Assembly (NCBI RefSeq): GCF_030269925.1
Contig: NC_085110.1
Location: 434,001-498,000, forward strand
Length of the DNA stretch: 64,000 nt
Source of the DNA: Bombyx mori
Taxonomy: Eukaryota; Arthropoda; Insecta; Lepidoptera; Bombycidae
Reading direction: 5' to 3'
Shown here in pieces: positions 56,511 through 64,000 of this stretch (within the stretch, counting starts at the first letter, position 1; every line of letters begins with the position of its first letter). The position numbers and the translations under genes were made by a program. The notes beneath the pieces were generated by a model. It searched no databases, had not been told where the DNA came from, and saw nothing but the letters and a program-made list of their open reading frames with translations.

Positions 56511-57802
56511 GTCTGGCCATAAATACTGTTACAATTAAAAATAAACAAAATATTACATTTGAATTTGGAATCTGTCATTTTTATACGATTGCTCATTGAG
56601 TTCTCATTTTAGCGCCAATACATTGTACAATATTTTGCGATATTAAAATGGAGTGGGGTGATAAAAAGAACCGAATCGCTGTGATTACACAAAGTAGGTA
56701 TGGAGCCAAATACAATTTTTAATACTCTCCATACGCTTGGTATTAGTAAAATGTTTGTGTACCGGGCTATTATTAGGTGCAATGAGACCTCCTCTGTTTG
56801 TAACAGAAAAAGATCTGGCCGTCCACGTAGTGTTCGTACGAAAAAGGTGGTCAAAGCAGTAAGGGAAAGAATTCGAAGAAATCCTGTCCGAAAGCAAAAG
56901 ATTTTATCTCGGGAGATGAAGATAGCACCTAGAACCATGTCGCGTATTTTAAAATATGACTTAGGACTTGCAGCCTATAAGAGACGTACTGGTCATTTCT
57001 TAACTGATAATTTAAAAGAGAATAGGGTGGTAAAATCGAAACACTACTGAAGCGGTACGCAAAGGGAGGTCATAGAAAAATTTTGTTTACGGATGAGAAA
57101 TTTTTTACAATTGAGCAACATTTTAAAAAACAAAATGACCATATTTATGCTCAAAGCTCTAAGGAAGCTTCCGAATCAGTCGACAGAGTGCAACGTGGGC
57201 ACTATCCGACTTCAGTGATGGTTTGGTGGGGTATTAGCTATTAAGGAGTGACTGAGCATACTTTTGTGAAAAAGGTATCAAAACATCGGCACAAGTGTAT
57301 CAAGATACCATTCTTGAGATGGTAGTGAAGCCCCTTAACAACACCATGTTCAATAATCAAGAATGGCCCTTCCAGCAAGACTCGGCGCCAGGTCATAAAG
57401 ATCGGTCTACGCCGTCTTGGTTGGAAACGAACGTTTCGGACTTCATCAGAGCTGAAGACTGGCCGTCGTCTACTCCCGATCTTAATCCGTTGGATTATGA
57501 TTTATGGTCAGTTTTAGAGAGTACGGCTTGCTCTAAACGCCATGATAATTTGGAATCCCTAAAACAATCCGTACGATTGGCAGTGAAAAATTTTCCCATG
57601 GAAAGAGTGCGTGCTTCTATTGATAACTGGCCTCAACGTTTAAAGGACTGTATTGCAGCCAATGGGAACCACTTCGAATAAGCTTTTTATACTTTAAATT
57701 GATTTATATTTATATATTAAACTAACACACTGTAAAAGTAATAAATGTTATTTGCCATAGATTTTTTTTTGTTTTCCTTTGTAACAGTATTTATGGCAAG
57801 AC
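56511..57802 (+). mobile_element. DD37D (maT-type) mariner transposon
   Basis: 1,292 bp with 22-bp terminal inverted repeats at 56511-56532 and 57781-57802 (one mismatch, GTCTG versus GTCTT), flanked by TA at 56509-56510 and 57803-57804. It contains a transposase pseudogene in the plus direction. It sits 20 bp inside the 5' end of a Helitron. Confidence 0.95.
56648..57681 (+). pseudogene. DD37D mariner transposase, degenerate
   Basis: The start MEWGDKKNRIAVI lies at 56648, a frameshift near 56697 leads to EPNTIFNTLHTLGISKMFVY (first helix-turn-helix), then RKRSGRPRSVRTKK (GRPR AT-hook-like linker) and KQKILSREMKIAPRTMSRIL (second helix-turn-helix). Another frameshift near 57043 leads to LFTDEKF (first Asp, 57092-57094) and SVMVWWGISY, then TAA at 57242-57244 and a frameshift near 57260. 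The remaining part has QQDSAPGHK (second Asp, 57379-57381) and SSTPDLNPLDYDLW (third Asp, 57493-57495), with 37 residues between the last two. It ends at TAA 57679-57681. The family cuts and pastes its own DNA at TA. This copy cannot make an active enzyme. Confidence 0.92.
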
Positions 57803-58389
57803 TAGGTACATATGAAAGAAAGTCGTGTTAGTTACACTATTTATAACTGAAGAACAGCTGAACTGATTTGGCTGAAAACTGGTGGGGAGGTAGCTTAGAA
57901 CCAGGAGCAGGACCTAGGACTTTTTATTACGTTCCCGTGAGACGTGACATAAAACGTAGTATAACAAAACGCAACTGATATGGAATAACAAAACGCAACT
58001 GACAGCTAAACGTAATGTAGTCTATGGTTAATTATAGTAGAATTTTGAAGTTGACCGGTTGATGTGTTTGTTTTGAGTTTCTATTAGCTTATTGTGCCGA
58101 GATAGGTGATCATTAAGAAAGCTATGCCGCGATCAACACTATAAAATCTTTCCCGACAAAGTCGTAATGCAACTAAGATTCGAAACATTGCGAGTAAAAG
58201 GACTGAAGAAGAACAAGAAAATATAATAATAATAATAACAATTAAATACATGGCCAATAAAGTATCATTAAAATACTTGCTCTTTTAATTAACATTAATT
58301 ATCCAAATAAAAAATTTACCTTGATAAAATCAAAAGTCTGCTCATTTATTGCCTCTAAGACGGAACAAAGTTCGCCGGGTCACCTAGTA

Positions 58390-59568
58390 ATTAAAAAAAT
58401 ATTTAATATAATACTGATATTTTGATGTATTTATTATTGTTTGACGAGTTCATTAACATAATTGTATGCATACTGAATAATTAAGGTTTTGTGTAATTAA
58501 TTACGTAGAATAATAAAAATAAAAATTTACACGGGTCAAGGAAAATATCATGTTTCCTACATAGAGGCTGTGCGATACACAAGATATAGAGTTCCAGTCA
58601 CGTGGTTTTATCGCGGCACTGATAGGCGAGATGGCCGGTCAGACTTCTGGACACACATAATAACTTATAACATAAGAATTATAGTCCCTTTGTAGTATTT
58701 TACAATAAAAAAATCTTGTCATACTGTTCTACACATCGTCGTGTCCTCAAACGAAGATTGTTCAGTAATGAAGTAATAATATTAAACCCCCTGACCTCGC
58801 CTCGATAATGCAGCCAGATCTCATCCACCGCGTCAACAAACTCTAAAAAGGCGAAGATATTCTGAGCTTTTAATATTATGTCTCAAGATGAACAAATACA
58901 TTCACGTTGCGTATTTATGAGTTCGGGTTGTCACTTAACATTGTGTTGGCCGTGAACTGAATTTTGCCAATCATGGATATGAAAAAGAATTTGAATTCTT
59001 TGTAAAAAAATCTCTATAAATGACTCAATTTTTCTCCTTGCGAAAGTGGAGAGGTACGCTTGAGGGCTTTAATGGCCGCGCCAGTACAATTGAGAATATC
59101 TCTAAATACAAATTCCATCTCCAAACATTTAATCATGAATCCCGAAATTGTCCGATACATTACCACAAACGATGGTGCGCCGTTCCCGAACAAAGAGAAA
59201 TAAATTCTTCCACTCGTCGACAATAATAAAAGTGTAAAATAATCGCGTTATTGCGGCGTCCTCGCCCATTTTGTACTTTATGGCGGACGTCGGATAAAAA
59301 CTTTAACGTTTTGATTCTCACTGGCGCTCCTGTCTGTAGAATATCCTGTTTGTAGAATATCGATTGTACAATCTTTTGCAAACCTTACTTAAATTTTTAC
59401 TAACGTTGATTAGCAAGCTCCCCGTTTACTTAGTTGTGATCTACTGTCCTTTAAGTCTAAATCTCTTTTGAGACGCACAGTCTTGGTAGGACCCCATAGA
59501 ATTTAGTATAATTTATTACACAGCCAGCTACATCAATTTTTGGAATTGCTGATGTCAATGAGCGACAA
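58390..59568. other. AT-rich intergenic DNA
   Basis: No gene recognised. Short open frames only. Confidence 0.45.
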
Positions 59569-59570
59569 TG

Positions 59571-59632
59571 ACAACTCAACCTCAGGTGAGCCGTATGCTC
59601 GTCTCCATGCAAAGGGCAATAAAAATAAAAAG
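59571..59632 (+). mobile_element. LINE A 3' tail fragment
   Basis: ACTCAACCTCAGGTGAGCCG to AAAGGGCAATAAAAATAAAA matches only the last ~60 bp of LINE A, an extreme 5' truncation. Confidence 0.75.
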
Positions 59633-59739
59633 TAATAAGCACTCAAAGAATAGAACGTACTTGATTACTAATCAGTACCTATAGAACGTAAGAACAGTGC
59701 AGCATTATAATCAGGAAAAGATACCTAGTCTTTGTTGGG

Positions 59740-60780
59740 CCTTGGGTCTTCCTAGTTGGGTCTTCGTGTTCCCTTACCGGGGCACGGATCGGGCTTTGGG
59801 GCAATCCCCTCTGCCCGGGCTTGGATTCCCGGCCTAATGAGGCAGGGGTGATGAGATTGCTGGTATGATTCCATGTATGCGGGTTGGGTAAAAAGTGGCA
59901 TGCTGTGATGGAGCTGAGGACGGATACCCCTTTTTCTTGTTTTTTTTCTTCTTCATCTCCATTTTAACTCTTCTTTCTTCCTTTCTTCTGTCTTCTTTGG
60001 TTCTTTAGTGTAGTGGTCTCTCCTCCCTTCTTCCCTTGTCGATACAATTGCTCTGAAATTGAATTAGAGTTTTTTTTTTATCTTACAGTATTTAAAATAA
60101 TAAACAGTAACAATTACGTCTAGCAAAGCAGCCCAATCCAATTGGATCTCCGCGGCAAGTAATTGCAGCGGAGGCCCAGTTTGGCACCCAACGTCCACGG
60201 CGTTGCGGAACTCGCCCTTAGTAATTTGGGAGACCGTAGTTCTGGCCTCACGTTGGGAAGAAGAGGAGAAACCACGTTTTTTCCCCCACGATGAAGCCCT
60301 CCCCCCCATAATTCCGGAGAAGGCTGCAGCGTGGTGTCGAGCCCCTAACGGGGGGAATGTAACACCTTCCTTAAGTGGAAGAGCGGATTGATGCTCCCTA
60401 CCGGGGAGCTATAGTGCGGGCCTCTGAAGGGTAAACCCGCCAGACTGACTAGAGACTTGTGAGAAGAGGCTAGAGAACCCAGCCCCGAGATACCTAGTAC
60501 TGCGTTACGTTACCCCTATGTTATAGGGGGTAAGAAGAATGTTATTCTGTGTAGACACTATTACTGTGAAGGTGTGGTGGCGTACACACATAATTGTATA
60601 ATTTGTGGGTGCGGGGTGCCCCGCAGCAGCGTCCCGCACCAATCACCTTTTTTTTGTTTTTATGATGAGCACGCAACGCTTTCGCAGCTCTGGTGCGGGA
60701 TCCCGTTTGTAGGGAGGCTCACGGGTAGAAAGTTTTACTGCGAATGAACCGCGGCGCCTCGCTGAGGAAGAACCCGTAAA
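59740..60780. other. GC-rich block of unknown, probably retroelement, origin
   Basis: Composition changes sharply from the AT-rich surroundings. It includes a long pyrimidine-rich stretch (59928-60040), a GC-rich part with an 81-codon minus-strand frame (60064-60309), an inverted repeat GGTGCGGG/CCCGCACC at about 60607-60642 containing GCGGGG-TG-CCCCGC, and CGGGATCCCG at about 60697. It could be the 5' region or ORF1 of a LINE, but I recognise no domain. Confidence 0.35.
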
Positions 60781-60781
60781 A

Positions 60782-61428
60782 TTGTCACTAATGTCAATGT
60801 CCGGTGTATCTTCACACTTTAATAGTTTAAGTGTCAGCAGAGACAGGTGTTTGAATTATGTAACACTGATTATTATTGGTAGACAAACTCACGACTACCT
60901 CACTAAGTTATTTGAACTAATACTAATATATAGTACGAGGCATGAAATTGAAGTCGCAATTCTTCTAGAATACTACAGACTAATTCGTATGATTTCTTTG
61001 ACCCGATTTTTTTCAAATCTCGTTTGATCTCAAGATACGTTGTCACGATGCTCGGAAAATATCTTGGAGAGGTAACCAAACGCTAATGTCGTTTGTAAAC
61101 AAACAAGGCTTCTCATTATCTGGAAGATGTACAGTTGTATTCAATTAACATTTATTTATGTTTTTGTAAACAAATGCTTCTTGTTTCTTGTTGATCATAG
61201 ATCTTAGAAACCAAATGGATGTGTCGTTTGTTTGGAAAAGTTAACGGGAAGTGCTTTGAATTAAGCTTAATATAGTTTAGCTTTTAGGAATAATGTGATG
61301 TTTCAAAATGGTTTCATTCCCTAAATTTATTTTCAATAATTTGAGTACCCTTTCTCATAAGCTCTTTTCCCTTTCCATATTTCTTCAAAGGGAATTCTAG
61401 GTACATCTAAATACGCAAATATTTGTTT
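60782..61428. other. AT-rich intergenic DNA
   Basis: Nothing recognised. Confidence 0.45.
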
Positions 61429-61429
61429 A

Positions 61430-61580
61430 AGCCCACTCGACGTTAAGTGGTTACGGAAACCCATCGACATCATAAAATAAATGTCGCCATCTACCTTGAA
61501 TCCTGTGGCTGAAATACTTCAATGTATGCTCTAAAGGCTGCTTCACCTTCCAAACCTGAAGGCATGATTGGTTTTCAGAA
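61430..61580 (-). mobile_element. Old, diverged Bm1 SINE
   Basis: GCCCACTCGACGTTAAGTGG, ACCCATCGACATC and CTTCACCTTCCAAACCTG preserve the Bm1 order on the minus strand with many substitutions. Confidence 0.72.
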
Positions 61581-61584
61581 TATC

Positions 61585-62250
61585 AGAAATCTTGAGAAAA
61601 AAAGCATTAGCTTATTTTATACGACAAATATGAGATTAGAAAGTGATCATCGTTACTCGTAGTCAAGACGACCACCCCTCGAGTTTGCGGCGCCGCCACA
61701 TCCGGGTTTGTATAATAATCATCTCAGATGAATTGTACCAACACAACGAATCAAATAATTATCGTTAACAGCGAACATGTGTGCTCTCGCGTAATTAACA
61801 AGACAACACGCCCCTATTGAGAGCTCGGATAAACAAAAGCTTAGACACATACTTTGATATCATAATTATAAATTTTTAAAGTACGGTATATCAATGCTCA
61901 TGCTAGTAAAAACAGACTTATAAACATACCTTTAATAACAGACAGATAAACGAGTGTATAGTCTAAAGTTCTCACCCCGTACCGATAAAACATTTGAAAT
62001 GATATTGTAATTGCGGCCATTACACAGGTCGGACCATACCCACAGTGCTTAAGGGTAGATGATGACCGAGTGATAGCCTCACTTAGAGATATTCGTATCT
62101 GCTTGATAGGGGAACTGACTATTACATATGTCGGATTACGACTCAGACATTTGGAATGTAACCGAGGTATAGCACATAGGAATTTATTACTATTATATAT
62201 TATTATTATTAATTAAATATTCACTGATCGTAACCCAGTATTTCAAATAA
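61585..62250. other. AT-rich intergenic DNA
   Basis: Nothing recognised. Confidence 0.45.
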
Positions 62251-62260
62251 CTATAAAAAT

Positions 62261-62420
62261 GGGGACAGAACTAATTAAATGACAATCGTGAAAGATAACG
62301 GTCACATAGCGCAGTACTGAGTTCCGTGCGCCCACCGCAATAGGGACAGAACTAATCGTCAAAGACAACGTTCCACATCCCATACTGTGCAGTACTGACT
62401 GTCGAAAGACAGTGGTCCGC
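62261..62420. repeat. Diverged tandem duplication, ~80 bp
   Basis: GGGACAGAACTAAT at 62262-62275 and 62343-62356, AATCGTGAAAGATAACG versus AATCGTCAAAGACAACG, and GCAGTACTGA at 62311-62320 and 62389-62398 occur in the same order with small indels. Origin unknown. Confidence 0.75.
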
Positions 62421-62462
62421 ATACCAAGACGCATCCGCTCAAATGGGTGCAGAGCTTTTCTT

Positions 62463-62590
62463 TCCTACCTATGCTGATAGCCTTGAGAGGCTATTTCAGC
62501 TTCTCCTTGACGTGTAGTTGAGCTGACGGGGCTGAAACCGGGATTGTTGCTAACACTGGCCCTAGCAAGAGCAGTGCTTTGCAGAATTTA
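62463..62590 (-). mobile_element. LINE B 3' terminus
   Basis: TACCTATGCTGATAGCCTTG to AAGAGCAGTGCTTTGCAGAA on the plus strand matches the last ~120 bp of LINE B in reverse. It is directly joined to a LINE A-type tail. Confidence 0.85.
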
Positions 62591-62591
62591 C

Positions 62592-62662
62592 CACTTACCA
62601 CCAGGTGGGCCTGCAGGTGGGTACGCTTGTTTGCTTACTAGGGCAATAAAAAAAAATTAAAA
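62592..62662 (+). mobile_element. LINE A-type 3' tail
   Basis: CCACTTACCACCAGGTGGGC to TACTAGGGCAATAAAAAAAA resembles the LINE A end with an insertion of about 10 bp (GCAGGTGGGT). It faces the LINE B fragment. Confidence 0.75.
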
Positions 62663-62664
62663 AG

Positions 62665-64000
62665 GTAGTCTATCCGACATCCCACTGCCCAACTTGTAAA
62701 AAAATCCTGAAGTCTAAACTTCGAACGAGGTTGATGGGTCTAAGCATCAATTAGTATATACAAGAGAACCCACGTGGTCCGTGTCCAGTCACAGATCTGT
62801 AGCCTTACTATTAGTCTCTAAACGAAGTTAATTTTTCGATAAAATATTAATTCTGTTTTTTTTATTATTATATACTGTTTATAATTTCTAATATATCGTA
62901 TTTCAATGAAACAAAGAACTTCATCACGAATGATCCTGATCAGATTTGTTGCAGTCCTCACGTGTAAGTATCAACGATGTTGGGAGCCGCGAGAAACGTC
63001 TGGAACAGACATCATTTTTCACAATTTCATTCGATCAATTCGAATCAAGCGGAACGTCAATCATTCATAAATAAATGATAATAAATTATTTCCTTTCTCT
63101 AGAAAATTGTATTAAATGTGAAAGGAGAGAGAAAATATGATTGATTTGTTAACAATAAATATGTGTTTATGTTAAATTTGAATCGATGTAAAAAAACACT
63201 GACTTTTTTATCGCTGTAGGTACAGGACCAGATAAGTCCAAGACTCATCCGGTGCTGATCAGTAAGCGAGGCACGTGAGAGCTGCCCGCTAGCCTTGACA
63301 CTTTAGGTCAAAACCTCAAATACTGCCATAGCGTATTGACCCATGGTAGAATTCGTTGGCGTCGCTAGGTACAATATTTTGAATTGGTTTCCGTTCTGTT
63401 TTGTGTCCAACAAAGGTGTATCATTCGATATGAACACGTCGGCATTTCACCTGGCATAAAGCCACAGACGATTATATTTAGATTATATGCATTTTGAATA
63501 AGCTATTATGTCAACATTTCTCGTAGTCGTTGTCACAACAAGCAGGATTCATGAATCAAAAAATAAAAGAAAATAATCATGTAGGTACCTAATATCAAAC
63601 CAGCGCAAACAGATTGCGGGTACTAAAGGCGGTAAGTGGTAAATAAATAATTTCAACTTCAGAAACGACGGCATTTTTTTAAAAGTCTGACGTTAAGCAA
63701 TAAATCTGTTGTTGCCGCGGGCGCAGTCTACCTCGCCTCTTGGAAATTTAATAAGTTTTGTGCTACGGGCCTTTTGTACCTGTCTCTTGTACACAGAATA
63801 TTGTAGAACAGTTATCTTAATATGTAACAATTATGTGTGATACTTCTAAAACAATTTTATTGGACCAGATATTTACGGTTGATAAGACGTATTGTAAGCT
63901 CGCATAGGTAGGTGCTTTCATATTACCTATTTTTGGGGCCAAACAGTTTTACGCTTTTCAAGGTTGATTGTAATGTCGATTGGATTCCGATTAGCATAAG
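62665..64000. other. AT-rich intergenic DNA
   Basis: No gene or known repeat recognised to the end of the window. Confidence 0.45.

Larger units (their letters stand above)
56489..58387 (+). mobile_element. Non-autonomous Helitron carrying a mariner
   Basis: Begins TCTATATATC after A and ends CACCTAG before T, the A/T target and TC...CTAG termini of Helitrons. GAAC-AAA-GTTC, a worn hairpin, lies 11 bp before the end. Internal phrases such as GAAAGTCGTGTTAGTTACAC and GCTGAACTGATTTGGCTG are typical of lepidopteran Helitron 5' regions. No Rep/helicase is encoded. Without the mariner (56511-57802 plus one TA) it would be about 605 bp. Confidence 0.75.

Noticed and set aside
1..64000. CRISPR arrays, prokaryotic operons, rRNA genes, TTAGG telomeric repeats
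   Set aside because: None seen; the repeats and base composition are those of a lepidopteran nuclear genome.

Overview
The window looks like lepidopteran nuclear DNA, almost certainly from a silkworm (Bombyx mori or a very close relative). The host DNA is AT-rich. At least a dozen copies or fragments of the silkworm SINE Bm1 are scattered through it, along with Jockey-, RTE-, R1- and CR1-like LINEs, a Helitron, a DD37D mariner and LTR fragments. I found no host protein-coding gene that I can defend, no rRNA and no functional tRNA. The window is best read as a gene-poor, transposon-rich intergenic or intronic stretch. Family names rest on recognition by eye, not on a database search.

Layout. 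Positions 1-2.04 kb: the 3' end of a Ty3/gypsy-like element (decayed pol tail, an A-rich array of structured repeats, a promoter-bearing LTR), then a LINE 3' fragment. 2.5-8.1 kb: short Jockey, Bm1 and R1-like fragments, including a Bm1 copy that keeps its tRNA-like head. 9.9-15.1 kb: an RTE-type LINE on the minus strand, split by a 1.8-kb 5'-truncated second LINE with a 4-bp target duplication; apart from that insertion its frame looks open. 15.8-33.8 kb: a mosaic of fragments, including a 106-bp LINE piece with a 5' inversion and 12-bp target duplication, an R1-like pseudogene, a Bm1 inserted in a Jockey 3' end, and a 231-bp solo LTR inserted in a Bm1. 35.7-35.8 kb: a 24-bp and a 62-bp perfect palindrome side by side. 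39-41.5 kb: Bm1 copies and LINE fragments. 42-53 kb: mostly featureless AT-rich DNA. 53.1-56.4 kb: a Jockey-clade LINE with an uninterrupted 1,035-codon ORF and a 72-nt poly-A tail. 56.5-58.4 kb: a non-autonomous Helitron carrying a 1.29-kb DD37D mariner in its 5' end. 59.7-60.8 kb: an unusual GC-rich block of unknown origin.

How the parts relate. The young Jockey LINE (called LINE A here) and Bm1 share the last ~56 nt before their A tails (about 41 of 56 identical, no gaps). This is what is expected if LINE A, or a relative, supplies the reverse transcriptase that copies Bm1. LINE A 3' fragments recur at 2.5, 16.3, 32.8, 59.6 and 62.6 kb. A second Jockey-like family (LINE B) recurs at 21.3, 27.9, 51.0 and 62.5 kb. 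Four clear nestings give relative ages: CR1-like LINE in RTE, Bm1 in LINE B, LTR in Bm1, and mariner in Helitron.
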